Source: Pollenia angustigena
Taxonomy: Eukaryota > Arthropoda > Insecta > Diptera > Polleniidae
Length of the DNA: 64,000 bases
Direction of reading: 5' to 3'
NCBI GenBank assembly: GCA_930367215.1
Contig: OV884056.1
Span: 256,087,127 to 256,151,126 of the forward strand
Shown here in pieces: positions 12,092 to 24,253 of the stretch (positions within the stretch are counted from its first letter, which is position 1; each line of letters begins with the position of its first letter). The notes below the pieces were generated by a model. The model had not been told where the DNA came from and did no database searches. It saw only the letters and a program-made list of their open reading frames with translations. A program made the translations under genes and the position numbers.

Positions 12092-14400
12092 TTAGGTGCT
12101 TATCGCTCTTCTAATTCTTAAGCGAGTGTGGCAGCCATAACTAAAAATATTTCGAGCTTGTGGATTTGGGTCTTGTTCAAGCCTTTGTAAATATTTTACT
12201 GCATATTTTGTAATCATAGTTTTTACTAATGGCACATTGAGATTAGAGTTTTTTTTTCCCGGAGTTTTTCGATTCCCCGGAAAGCGGGAAATTTTTTTGA
12301 ATTTCCCGGGATCCCGGGATCCCGCTCCATATAAATAATACACAGTAAATTAAATAAAAGAAATCCTTAAATACTACAAAATTAAATGAAGATTAAAAGA
12401 GGAACTTGAATTATTATTACCTTACGGTTTTATATGTAAATTCCGTATTATTATTATGCTCTAGATACAAGATAAAAAATTAAGATAAACATAACAATTT
12501 AATTCATAAAACAATAATAAAAACAAACACAAATTGAGGTACTCAAGATATGAGATCAAAAAGTTAATTCATAAAATAGATAAAATATTTTAAATAAATA
12601 TATTAACATTTTTTAACGGCTTAGGAAATAACTTTCTGGCACATTCAAAGCGCTTAGTAAGTCGTCAAAAAGTATATTGATTATTTTATTTACTAATTAC
12701 CATGTTTCCGAAAAATTTCGTTCATTTTTTTACCGAGGTTGGATAAATAGTTAAAAGTGCACCGTTGTAGAAGGCTTTTGATTCACAATAAGAATCATTT
12801 TTTTTTATAAACAACGTCTATATTAGTCAAACGTATGTCAAGGTTCATGCAAAAAATAGCATCAACCTCTTACAAACCTTTTCATTTCATTAGATCTATC
12901 TGTAATCTTTAGGACAATGTGTTTTTCAAATTGTATGTTGTAGTATCTTACACGAGTTTCCAAATTTTTTTTTATTTCGGTTTCCCCGCACTTCAAGGGT
13001 ATATAAACCAACACAAATTGAAAAAAAAATTTTGTTTATCACCTAATAAACATATCGCTCCTTCATTGCAACATAGTCATATCTCAAAAAATCAAAAATT
13101 GTAAGTTATGTAAGCAAAGTGTTCCTTCATGCCTTCTCGTATTTTATCTCAAACTGAACCGAAGTTATAGCAAAATATATCTTTAAATCGGTACAATTTG
13201 ATAACTTTAATCGCATTTTGCCAAGTTCATTTGTTTTTGTAGATATGACTGTGTTATAATAAAGGAGCTATATGTTTAGGTATCTGCTATTTTAAAGACT
13301 TGTCCATGGACAATTAAACTTTACTAGCTGCATCTTATTTTGAATTAATGTTCTTTATTAACTTTTCACTTCACTAAATTTATTAATTATCAACTGTTGC
13401 ACTGCCTATTCTGTTTTAAGTAGATTTATTGCATCAGGAGACATTGATTTACGTATGTACTCACTTCGATTAGATCAATAATCGACAACCCATCCACAGA
13501 TGCTTATTTTAAGAGAATAGAAAACTAAATTTCAAAGTATAAATAGCTGTTTTCTTAAACTATGAGGAATTTTTTATTTCCCGGGATCCCGCATGAAAAT
13601 CCCGGGAAAGCGGGAAATATAATTATTGAAATCCCGGGAAAAAACCCTAATTGAGATCCATATGGATGTTTGAGTTTTTAAAAATACAGGAAGCGGCTGT
13701 GATAATTCGAAGGAGTTTATTTTGGCGCCCTTGGATTTTTCCAATATTAGAGGCCGAGACAGTGCCCCATAGTTGAATACCGTAGTACCAGATTGGCTTT
13801 AAGAAAGAGTTTTAAAGTATAAGCTTGCAATCGAGACTAAGGACTAAGGAATTTCTTCCAATAAGCCAATGAATTTGAATGGCTTTTAGTTTAATTTGAG
13901 TTAATTTAGCCTCTATATGGCATTTCCAAGTTAATCCAGATGTAAACTGAGATATTTCACATGCGAATGTTGATTTATAATTGGAATTATTTGATTATTG
14001 ATTTTAATAGGGGGCATGATTCCCGGCGCAAGGTGAATGTTAGTACGCATTTTTGGTCATTGACCATTATCCTTCATTGCTTTAACCATATTTCTAGTTG
14101 AAATATATGATCCAGTAAGTAACGGAACGCTTTATGATAGTTTTCGTGCACGCTTAGAAAAGCTGTATCGTCCAAAAATTTTGAAATTGCGATGTAGTTA
14201 TAGGGCCCAGGATGCTGCCTTGTGGGACTCCAGCGCCAATTGGCTGAGGGGAACTTAAGAAATTGCCTTCCTTAATAATAAAATGATGGCAGACTAAGTA
14301 GCTTTCTAACAGCTTGTGTGTGTGCGCTGTATTCGCAATATCTTTTTTTCTTCAAAGGCTTTTCTTATGATATTTACTATTCTAGATCGGAATTGATGGT
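12092..14400 (-). pseudogene. Jockey-clade LINE reverse transcriptase remnant
   Basis: On the minus strand, from high to low coordinates, the sequence shows a thumb-type ending LLESYL..HHFIIKEG near 14300, GVPQGSILGP near 14230, FLDDTAF near 14170 (in place of FADDTA), QLWGTVSASNIGKIQ near 13780, and the C-terminal YAVKYLQRLE..PNPQA near 12170. These are ordered motifs of jockey-type non-LTR retrotransposon ORF2. Sequence between the GVPQGS and FLDD motifs is missing and several frame changes are present, so it is inactive. It is interrupted at 12244-13649 by a TIR element; joining the flanks and counting the target duplication once restores the reading frame. Confidence 0.85.
12244..13649. 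mobile_element. hAT-type element with TAGRGTTTTTT ends, inserted in the LINE
   Basis: The ends are TAGAGTTTTTTTTTCCCGG and the inverse of TAGGGTTTTTTCCCGGG. They are flanked by the identical 8-base duplication ATTGAGAT (12236-12243 and 13650-13657). Subterminal GC-rich words (TTTCCCGGGATCCCG, AAAGCGGGAAAT) occur at both ends. The 1.4 kb interior is AT-rich with no transposase, so the element is non-autonomous. The insertion splits the LINE coding frame cleanly. Confidence 0.9.
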
Positions 14401-16196
14401 TTCGAGTACTAATAATTTTTCAAATAGCTTTGATATATTTGATAATAAGCTAACAGTTCTCTTTAGTAAAATTAAGGATGAATGTTTCTAACTTTAAGAA
14501 TGAATATTATAAACAAATAAATTATTAAAAATAAATGACTCAACTTTTGTATGATCATTGGTATCATGGTTTTCAATATATCACGAAATTTTATGCGATA
14601 CAAAATCTTATTCGATCACGAATGCGATGATTTAGCCCCAGATTTCCTTTAAATATTTACAAAATTTTTGTCGAATATCCTGACAATAGCGAATTTTTAA
14701 AAGATTAATTTTAAAGGAATAGAAAATTATTATTTTTTAAAAACCATGTTATTGTTAATTAAAATCAAAATCTAATAATCTTTGGCAACAAATTTGAAAA
14801 AAGTGAGAAACTATAATTGAAGTGCACACCCTTAAATTAAAAAAAGCCCATTAAAAATAAATAAATAAATAAACATGACCACTAGACATCATAAAAAAAG
14901 TTAATACCAGTTAAATCTTTTTTTTAAACATAAATGGAAAAGATAGAAATTGTTTTGCGGATCCCACAAAACATGTGAATACCAAACGAATTAGTGATTT
15001 TTTCTGTCGAGATTTAACAATAACATTTTCAACTTTAACTTGGACGCAGGCAAAGACACAAAAAGGCTAAATGTACAAAGAAACAAAATTGTGCTGGGGA
15101 TAAAAGCTTTGCCAAGCCAAGACAATTATCCATCCAGCTGTAATTTTCTGATCATTAAGACTTGTTTGAAGATGTTTAATAACAAGTAAAACAGCTTTAA
15201 ACTTTTGTTCACCACGAAGACAACAGCCAAGTGAAGATGTGTTTCACTTATTATTTTTTGGGCAAAAAACTAAAGAAGATATGTACAATAAAGGAATAAC
15301 TATTATAATAATAATAATGATGATGTGGTAAGGTGGTGGCATGGCACATCTTTGCAAAGGTTTTTTGTCCGCATACCAACCTGATTGAAAAAAACAACTT
15401 AAAACACGATTAATAAAAAACGAAAATGATGATTAAAAAAATGAAACAACTTGAAAGACTTGTTAAAAAATTTTGCAGCTTCTTTTGCAACAGGGATTAA
15501 CAACAAAAACTAATTGAATAAATTCATTTAAAGAAAACCACAACAAAGTGTCATTGATTATGTAAGTTTTGAGAAAAAAACATGCAAAAGGAAAAAACTT
15601 TGTTACAAAAAAATATATTTTAAATACTCGTTTAGATAAATTGTTAATAGCGGCACCTGAAATTATTTAAAAATCAATAGGGCAAAAACAAAAAAACACA
15701 CTTAAGGTTACTTTCAACATTGAATTTTTAATTTTATAATGATGTAAGACCAACAACTCTTCCATTATGTTAAAAAATTCCAGTTTTAAATCTTGTCCTT
15801 TTGCAAAAATGTTTGCTAAAAAACAAATATATGAAAATTTAACAATAATTGCAGTTTTAAAAAAGAGTACGAAATCATTTTATAAAAATGTATCAATTTT
15901 AAATATTCAACAAACTTAATATTGGTATAAAAAAAAAATAGTAATAGTGAGCTAGAGTATCCGAGGGACTGCTGCGGGCTCGGTTCCAGCTAAAGGTTCT
16001 AGTCTAATTCACTATATTTCACAGTGAAATTAGGTAGTTTTTTAGAAACCTGTTTAAATATTAATTGTGCATTTAGGGGTTTTTATAGAAATTTGTATTT
16101 TATTTTTGAAAAATTTATGGAAATTTCCGTATGTAGTGTAGTGTGTTAAGTAAATACAGAATTACAAATTTTCACGCATTTCAATAGTCCGTATAT
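14401..16196. other. AT-rich intergenic sequence
   Basis: No gene recognised. Simple-sequence runs occur: (AAAT)n near 14860 and (TAA)n with ATGATG near 15300. Otherwise low-complexity sequence. Confidence 0.5.
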
Positions 16197-16962
16197 GGGT
16201 CGATATCATGAATTGACTACAATCGAGGATTGAAAACGGCCAAGTGCGAAAATGGGTTTAAACAATTATTTTTCGGTTGATACTGTTTTATAAGACCTTT
16301 TTATATATTAATAACAATGGGCCATGTATATTTAATGATTTTTGTACCCCACGGGAATGACAATAGTCCAACGGAATGAAATTTGTGCGGCACGGTAATG
16401 ACTGAGCAGCATGGTAATGACGTTTTTTCATGTATTGCAGCTAAATAAAACACATACAGCAATTTATGGAAACACATTTAATAAAATGCATACGTTATGT
16501 CCATTCTTTGGATTATAATTCCAGGTGTACTTTTAAAGTTTGGGGAACATCAAATTTCTTAAATAATTACCATAGATTGAATAAACTTAAATATACATTG
16601 AAAAGGTAATTCCCGTGTTCCTTTTGTCATTACCGTGGTTTAGATTATTCCCATGGTAATGACTGCACGGTAATGATGGAAACGTGAGTATTCTTGGATT
16701 TAAATGTGAAAATCTTCAAAAAATTTTATAAAATATATTAGAATATAATAAGACTTAAAAAATTAACAAACCAATACAACGAATTTGGAAATTATAATAT
16801 AAATAACGGAAAAATATACTTAGCACGGGAATGACAAAATTTCAGGAACATGCGCAAAAACACTAAACACTTCAAAAGCTCTCAAACAACTGACTACATT
16901 TTTCACTTCTGTCAATACACTTTAAAACTAACGGGAATTGTCGTTACATTGACAGTTAACAC

Positions 16963-18479
16963 CACTGTTGCCAACTTTTTTTGAACATTTCCTGCCAAAT
17001 CGGACGTCAAAACCGCTAGAAACCGCTAAATATTTAATTTAGCGAGATTTTTTTTTTAAATACCGCTAAAACCTAAACATTTTTAAAAGTTTCATATAAA
17101 TCTAGATATACGCTGCTTTTCCAAAGGTATACGACTCTCAAATTAAGTTACATACTAAGGTTTCGAACTACCCTAGTTATTTTATTCATCTGTGCGAATC
17201 TTTGATACCCTCCAACTACAGTTAGAATATTTCCGATGTGGTCTTTATATGGGTCATATGGTAAATTATGGGCCGATCTTCACAAAATTTTAACAAGTAA
17301 TTTATAGTCTTATAAAACTTTGACTGACCAAATGTTATTGTAATAGAACACAGATTGAACACTTTACGGTTCTACGCGTTCTAAAGCTTTTTCCGAGAGT
17401 ATGCTTTATATGGGGTCTATGGTAAGTTATGGATTGGTCTGCACGATAGTTGACAGTATAATTTCTAGTCGTTTTGTATGACTAGAAACCAAAATTAATA
17501 AAAATAGCATTATTTGTTAGGGCTTTAGACGTACTGTTTTTCAATAGTGGGTTTTATATGGGGCCTATGGTAAAATATGGACTGATAATCACGAAAATTT
17601 ACAGTGTGATTTCTAGTCATATAAAACTGTGGCGGACCAAATGTATTACAATAACATTATTTGTTACGTTTTTTGGCATACTATATAAGACCTATCGTTA
17701 ATTATGGACCGATTTAACAGTATAATATTTAGTCATATAGAACGAATCTGTGCATAATCTTATATCAATATGTGCATTCCGCCACTAGTTATGCTAGTTT
17801 TTGTACCAAATGATACATTTTTTAGGGTGGTTGTTCCACATTTTAATTTATAATTCTTTTCCTACTGAACTGATTGTGCTGGATTTCTATCCCAAACTGC
17901 TTAGGTGAATTCTAAACAATTTGATGCCAATATTTATATTTTCTTTGAGTCGTTTGAAAGCGACAATAGAGGGATAGACAGATAGACATGGCTTAATCGA
18001 CTTAGAATTACTCAAGGACCCAGAATAAATGTACTTTATGGGGTCTTAGATGAATATTAAAACAGTTTCACCTGGAATGACAAACTTAGTACGTAAGTAC
18101 GTAAACGCCAAAAAAATTTATAACATTTACGCTATTTTTAGTAATTATTTGCCGTTTTAAGCAATTAGATAAAATTAGTTACATGAAAGTAAGTGAATTA
18201 TGTATATTGCTTAAGTTTTATCGAGACAATTTTGATCTATACCTCTTACCTTTTGTTCCAAAATTTTAAGCAAGCTTAAAGTTGTTAATTGTTACATACA
18301 GCCCTAACAAAATACTAACTGAAAATCGAAAAAAAAATGTCATACAATCTTCATTTCACTAAAACTTGGTGTTTGAAAATCTCTAGATTTCCCGCTTACC
18401 GCTAAAACGTATTTTTTCTCGCGATTGATATTTCAAAAACGCTAGATTTAGCGGGAAAATCTCCAAATTGGCAACAGTG
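16963..18479. mobile_element. hAT-type element nested in the GGTAATGAC element
   Basis: The ends are CACTGTTGCCAACTTTTTTT and the inverse of CACTGTTGCCAATTTGGAGA. They are flanked by the 8-base duplication GTTAACAC (16955-16962 and 18480-18487). The subterminal word CCGCTAAA recurs in both end regions. The interior is largely a copy of repeat family B (17208-18094). No transposase is encoded. Confidence 0.9.
17208..18094. repeat. Repeat family B, copy 1 (about 150-base internal tandems)
   Basis: Degenerate units carry a TATGG..CGATC..CAC..AAATTT core and TATAAAACT. Recognisable cores begin near 17265, 17424, 17573 and 17700. The start (GATACCCTCCAACTAC) and the end (AGACAGATAGACATGGCTTA, then GGAATGACAAACTTAGTA) match the ends of the complete element at 61329-62472. 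It forms most of the interior of the surrounding hAT element. Confidence 0.7.
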
Positions 18480-19019
18480 GTTAACACCTAACCAAAAAAC
18501 CGGTTTAAAGCATTTTTTTTAATAAACAAATTGGCCCACGGGGAATGACGAAACAAATTAGCCACGGACTAAAATGTCTCAAACTCATAAGTTTTAAAAT
18601 AAAATTATATATATGAAATTAAAATTGAGTTGGTTTATTCTTCTCGAATAACTTGACGTACTTCATTTCTAATATATATTTTGAGATACTAATGAAAATC
18701 TGTGTTTTTTGAATACAAAACGTTTGGACTCGCACCATGGTAATGACGATTTGCACCGTGCGACCAAATTTTTTCATAAAAATACCTAAAATATTTTATT
18801 TTGATTTCCGCGCCTCGTTGAAGGACATTTTGTTTTATTTAATCCTGTTCTCAGAATTTTAATTTTGTAATATTTTTAATACAAAATGCGTCGGGCCACA
18901 GAATGTAGTCATTTCGTGATATCGACCCATATAAACTTTTGTTGATAATGTTAATATTATTAAAAAATACAATAATAAAAAAAAAAAAAAATATGATGAT
19001 TAAAAAAACCGTTCAGGAG

Positions 19020-20150
19020 ATACACCCAAATACCCGGCGAAGACACGAAAATTTCTATCAAGGTTCTTCCAAAAAAATTTATCTAGGACTGTAGAGGAAT
19101 TGACACCGGAAGTGATCACGAGCTCATCACAAGCCAAATCCAGATCAAATTGAAATTGAAAAAGAAGAACATTTAGAAGAAAGCGGCTCTACCTGCAACG
19201 ACTTCCGAACAAAGTTACTAAAAACTCGCTGGCAAGGGCAATTCGAGAACAATTTCCTTCAATTGAGCGCCACTCATGGGAAGATATCATGACAATATAT
19301 AGTCAAGTCGCAGACGAAACACTGGGTATATCAGACTGCACTTGAAATCTAATACTGCGATGCAGCAGTACCAACTGCTGGCTAAAAAAGTAAAAAAAAA
19401 GCTGCAAAAACATACAAATGAAAGCAGCAGAAGAAGCGGTTAGCAAGACAATAGATTTTCTCACTAATCGAAGGTCTAACAGGAGTTGATCGCAGTGGTG
19501 CGCTACTAACAAACAATGATGCACAGATTCGAAGTAGGAGAAAGAATTTCAAATAAATAAGTTACGTCATCATAAATGAAGCTACTGAAGGCAACGAAAG
19601 GCACAACATCAGTCCAGTAGAAAAAATTCAACGTGCTGACGTCGAAGCCGAAGCTGAACTTCTTCAGCTATACATAACATCAGACTGGGAGGAACAGAGG
19701 CTGACACCAACTTGGAAGAAAAAAATCATCCTAAAGTTACCGAAAAGTGGCGATTTGAAAGACTGCACTAACTGGAGAGGAATTACTTTACTTAGCACCA
19801 TATACAAGGAACTGTTAGGCAAAATACAGGAAGGAGTCCAAAACAGAATAGAGGACAATCTGCGAGATAAACAGGCAGGTCTCAGGCCAAATAGAAGATC
19901 AGACCAATACTCTACTCATTATAAAAGAACAATCTATATAATGGAGTTCTCCCCTGTATCTTCTGACTGCAAGAAAGCCTTCGATACAATCATACGGAAT
20001 GCCACACATATATAAAGCATTGTGTCAAAAATTAATACCCCAGAAAATAATTCTGATCATCAGAGCTATGTACGAGTATACAGAACTCTCAGTTATTCCT
20101 AAAGGGAACATCAACCATCCATTTTAAACTTTCAAACATTTTAAAAATAA
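19020..20150 (+). pseudogene. LINE (CR1/RTE-type) ORF remnant
   Basis: Plus-strand translation gives an endonuclease-end segment (GSDHELITSQ, near 19110). Further on comes the start of a reverse transcriptase: WKKKIILKLPKSGDLKDCTN, WRGITLLSTIYK, DKQAGLRPNRR, KAFDTI (19715-19990), then KIILIIRAMYEYTELSVIPKG near 20050. This order matches non-LTR retrotransposons. The catalytic FADD region is missing, there are frameshifts between blocks, and the element stops shortly before the hAT MITE at 20172. Clade assignment is uncertain. Confidence 0.8.
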
Positions 20151-20171
20151 GGGACACTTAAATATATACAT

Positions 20172-20719
20172 CAGTGTTCGAAAATAAACAGTACATTATT
20201 TAACGTTCGGCTCACACACCCAGGAACGATATCTATTTTTTTAATTATTGTGTTGACATACACAACCCTTAACACCGTTCGTAACTATTTTCAAGAAAAA
20301 ACCGAACATTATATAATGTTCGGTTCTTCGTTAAAAAACAGAACAATGTTTGTGATACTGTAGACAAACATTATATTTTAATGTTCTATATTTTTTTTTC
20401 GTGTGTGTATTTTGTTTTTGTAAAAAATGTTTGTTTTTTTTACCAGCCAAAAGGGACGAACATTAACGAGCCGAAGCGAACACATTGAAGTTTGTGGATT
20501 TTCAAAAAAAAAAAAAAAAAACCGAACGGAATTAAATGTTCACATCTTTTGCTGAGTTTGATAAAAAAAAGTAATATTTTTGTGTTCGAAAGATGACTTA
20601 CAGGGAAACGTTATTTTTTTAATGATTTTCTACACAAACACTATTAGCGTTTGTGTTTTCCACAAATCTACCGAACCGAACATTAAGAAACGATATTTAG
20701 TGTTTATTTTCGAACACTG
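20172..20719. mobile_element. hAT-type MITE, copy 2
   Basis: Uninterrupted copy of the element at 2755-3558, in opposite orientation. The ends are CAGTGTTCGAAAATAAACAG and its inverse, with the 8-base duplication ATATACAT on both sides (20164-20171 and 20720-20727). Different target duplications at the two copies show independent transposition. No coding capacity. Confidence 0.9.
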
Positions 20720-20727
20720 ATATACAT

Positions 20728-21258
20728 ATTTACTTATTTGAAGCCCTTGAATTAAACGTGCTCTTAAATACGTTATTATGTATATGTATAGAATCAAGTT
20801 TTATTAAACATAACTTTGTATTAATTTTAAAGTTCAGAAACCCTTTTTGCGTTTTATTGTAAAATCATAAATTTTAAATCACTGTAGGGTTTGTCAAAAG
20901 TAATTATATTTTATTATAAAATAAATTTTTTTTTTCAAATATCAACGGTCACAAAGAAAACAGGTTATTTTACTTCTATACTTTCCTTTGCTACATACAT
21001 AAACTCTTATTGACAGTGAGACTAAAAATAAATCAAACAAAAAACATAACCAGCAATATATTTGTTTATTACCCAGTAAACATGTTGAGTAATCAGAAAA
21101 ACATAAGAGCACTACTTACAATTCTAATGAAAGAACCAATGAATTTTACAAGGGAAGTCCCAAAAAGAACGCATTCAAAAGAAGCCATTAGTTTTTTACA
21201 TACATACATCCAGAAAAAAGTAGTTATAGAAGAAAGCTACTAAATAATGAGTAACATA
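20728..21258. other. AT-rich spacer
   Basis: No element ends or exon recognised. A 77-codon open frame at 21010-21243 has no family resemblance. Confidence 0.4.
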
Positions 21259-21574
21259 GCAGCCACACGATCAAGTTTTACATTTCAATTCCTTTCAATT
21301 TGCAATACACTCTCACTTTTTTTCTAACACACTCACACTTTTTAAATTGACCAAGAGATGGCTTTCAATTTCACTTTTTCATTTGTTTGGCAATTTTACT
21401 TTCAATTTAACAGCTGAGTACAAGTTTGTCTTTATAAATTGTGTTGTTGTTGACATCTTGGAATTAAATTGCTTACAAATTGAGTGTAGCCTTCGTCACA
21501 GCTTTCAATTTATGAAAATTTTGACAAGCACTATATGTAAAAGACTATCAAGAACAACTCGAACGTGTGGCTGC
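21259..21574. mobile_element. MITE with GCAGCCACACG ends, copy 1
   Basis: It starts GCAGCCACACGATCAAG and ends with the inverse of GCAGCCACACGTTCGAG. A second copy lies at 46974-47292 and shares the internal words ACACTCACACTTTTT, TGACATCTTG.A and TATATGTAAAAGACTATCAA. No target duplication was identified. Non-coding. Confidence 0.7.
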
Positions 21575-21964
21575 AAGGTAAAGGAAGCTATTCATTTTGA
21601 AAAAGTAAGCGAATATTTTAATGGGCATCTCGTAACTGCAACAAGAGAACTGTATTTAAACCGATTTTGATGATATTTTAAAAAAATCCTTAAAATTCGT
21701 GTGCATATAAGGGGCCTAATTAATAAACAGTCCATTAAGGCTAATTGGCTTACATTGTACTAAAGTGTTGCTAAAACTAAAAATGGCTAATTTTACAGAA
21801 AATAGTGGATAAAAACTTTTTTAAATAAAAACACATTAAGTTTCAAATCAAAACAAAAATTGTTAACAATGAAATTGTAAATTGAGATCAATTTGTTAAA
21901 TAAGAATAAACGTAAATAAAATATTTAAGCTTATAAAAAATTAAATCATCGATAAATTCTATGT

Positions 21965-22060
21965 CGTTTGCTTATAGGAATAGCTTATCCCATTAACAAT
22001 AAACTTCAGTTTCTCAATAGTATGAAATGGGAATTTAGCACATTATAACGTAACCTTGTC
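21965..22060 (+). repeat. Repeat family A fragment
   Basis: GGAATAGCTTATCCCATTAA, CAATAAACTTCAG and AATTTAGCACA match the 3' half of family A; the 5' half is absent. Its version with CTCAATAGTATGAAATGGGA is closest to the copy at 38025-38250. Confidence 0.6.
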
Positions 22061-22187
22061 GGTTTTTATTGTTCATCTCTTAGAAATAATTTGTGCCTCA
22101 ACAATAGAAACAAGTAAATAACACCACAGTATATATGACAAAATTGATATTGCAGCCTTGTTAGGATCCATGGGCAACCATGGACAC

Positions 22188-23270
22188 TAGACTGGTCGCA
22201 ATTTTTTTTATTTTTTTAATTTAATTGTTTGCGCTGCTTAAAATATGAGGGAGGTTTGGTGTAAGAAATCATGATCTAATTTTGCAGGTCAATCCGACGG
22301 TGCCTAGCCGTGCCGGGTGGGCCCAAAGTTCCCCATATTATAAAAAAAAACATCTTTTCTATCAGATCTTTATAGTTATACTAGTTGAAAAGCCGAAAAT
22401 CAAAAATATGGCTTCGTTACGATCTTCCGCAGAGAAAGTACTTCAAGTGTACCAAATTTCAGCTTCCTATGCCATCAGATGGCTTCAGAAAGTTGCGGAA
22501 AGAATAGGACATACATGCAAACATCCTGACATACTTAGAGAAATTATATATTGTATAGATAGATTAACATATGTTCGCGCAACTCAAAAACGCTTTAGCT
22601 TATTGAAAAACTAAAAAAAACCGAAATTACGCAATAAAATTTACTTTAAGAAAGTTAAAACTTTTTTCTTTATGTTGGCTTTGGTTTTCGAGATATACCG
22701 TTATTTCGAAAATTAAGGAGGTTGCACAACATATGTTCGCGTAACTCAAAAACGCTTTAGTTTATTGAAAAACTAAAAAAAAACCGAAATTCCGCTTTAG
22801 TTTAAAGTAAATTTTATTGCGTAATTTCGGTTTTTTTTAGTTTTTCAATAAGCTAAAGCGTTTTTGAGTTGCGCGAACATATGTTAATCTATCTATACAA
22901 TATACAATTTCTTAGTATGTCAGGATGTTTGCATGTATTTCCTATTCTTTCCGCAACTTTCTGAAGCCATCTGATGACATAGGAAGCTGAAATTTGGCAG
23001 TACTTTTGAAGTACTTTCTCTGCGGAAGATCGTAACGAAGCCATATTTTTGATTTTCGGCTTTTCAACTAGTATAACTATAAAGATCTGATAGAAAAGAT
23101 GTTTTTTTTATAATATGGGGAACTTTGGGCCCCACCCGGCACGGCTAGGCACCGTCGGATTGACGTGAAAAATTGGATCATGATTTTTTACACAAAACCT
23201 CATATTTTAAGCAGCGCAAACAATTAAATTAAAAAAAAAAAAAAATCCCATACAAGATGCGACCAGTCTA
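22188..23270. mobile_element. Long hairpin (foldback) element with 8-base target duplication
   Basis: The ends are TAGACTGGTCGCA and its exact inverse, flanked by ATGGACAC on both sides (22180-22187 and 23271-23278), as expected for hAT-type mobilisation. The two arms, about 22188-22645 and 22815-23270, are near-identical inverted repeats of about 460 bases. The centre holds a third partial copy, in the same sense as the left arm (22727-22790), beginning CATATGTTCGCG. An RNA across the element would fold into a long double-stranded hairpin. The 110-codon frame in the left arm resembles no known protein. Confidence 0.9.
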
Positions 23271-23329
23271 ATGGACACCTTAACAAAATTATGTTATAAG
23301 TTTAAGATTCATGCAAAAGTTCTTTGTGC

Positions 23330-24045
23330 CAAATATTGTTTAGTTTTCTTCATCTATATGAGATTTTAGGATGGGGGTTAATGTGATTAATTTTGGACCT
23401 ACCATGACAACATTTTGTAGCTTTCGTTATAGTTATTACTGCCAGTTTTTATATTAACATCAACATTTATAAGCAAGTTTTGGCATTAAAAGCTTTTTTC
23501 GGGAGTATTTGTATGGGAACTATTGTCATATATGGACCGATTCCTATATCATTTAGTTAGATGATTTTGATTGCATTTAAATAAGTTTGGACCAAATGTA
23601 ATCTTAATACCAGCATAAAAAGATGGTATATTGCCACAAAGATCCTATTCCGGACGGAAGCTTGTATGGACGCTATGTACAATTGTGGACCGATTCACCC
23701 CATGTTCAATAGGCTTGTGCCAATTGGAAGCTATGCACCAAATTTTGTCAAATTATCTCCAAAATTGCGATCTGTTCTTTGCGCACAAGGTTTATATGGA
23801 CGGCCAGCCAGCCGGACGATCAGTATACTTAAAAGTGGTCAAGGAACAATGCACCAAATTTTGTCAAATTATCTCCAAAATTGCGATCTGTTCTTTGCGC
23901 ACAAGGTTTATATGGACGGCCAGCCAGCCGGACGATCAGTATACTTAAAAGTGGTCAAGGAACAATATTTTAAGGTGTTACAAGCATCAGCACAAGTGCA
24001 TAATACCCTCTCCACTATTTTGTTGTGGGTGTGGGTATAAATATT
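23330..24045. repeat. Repeat family B, copy 2, with a perfect 2 x 116-base tandem
   Basis: Contains TATATGGACCGATTC, GGACCAAATGTAAT and a TGTGGGTGTGGGTATAA end, as in other family B copies. Within it, 23735-23850 and 23851-23966 are two identical head-to-tail 116-base units starting GCACCAAATTTTGTCAAA, so the tandem is a recent event. Non-coding. Confidence 0.75.
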
Positions 24046-24253
24046 TTATTGTTAATGCAAATATTTTCCTAACTGATGATATTGAATTAACAGTTGCTAA
24101 ATGTAATCTCTTTCTGCAATTACTTTTAACGATGCGTACTTGGCTAAATACCCTCTCTAGTGCAGCATTAGACCATAGAAGTGAAAACATTATAGTAAAT
24201 TCTGAAATTTCTAAAATATTTTTGTTTCTGATGCATCTCGTTATGTAAGACAC
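24041..24253 (-). pseudogene. hAT transposase C-terminal fragment
   Basis: Minus-strand translation gives LLWSNAALERVFSQVRIVKS followed by NCRKRLHLATVNSI. This matches the ERVFS signature of the hAT dimerisation (RNase H insertion) domain and its following helix. Only this C-terminal piece remains, and its tail runs into family B repeat sequence. It may belong to a decayed hAT element whose right end is CAGTACTGCTAA at about 24527 (read in reverse). Confidence 0.75.

Larger units (their letters stand above)
16197..18928. mobile_element. Unclassified TIR element carrying arrays of a GGTAATGAC motif
   Basis: The ends are GGGTCGATATCATGAATTGA and the inverse of GGGTCGATATCACGAAATGA; identity continues to about 25 bases. 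ATAT flanks both sides. Removing the hAT element at 16963-18479 leaves about 1.2 kb. In that, the word CAYGGKAATGAC or close variants occurs at about 16351, 16391, 16411, 16652, 16666, 16825, 18538 and 18735, and inverted at about 16607 and 16626. Repeated subterminal words often serve as transposase binding sites, but that is inference here. No coding frame was recognised. Confidence 0.75.

Noticed and set aside
22282..22614. 110-codon frame in the left arm of the hairpin
   Set aside because: The same sequence is inverted in the right arm with stops; no homology recognised, so treated as hairpin sequence.
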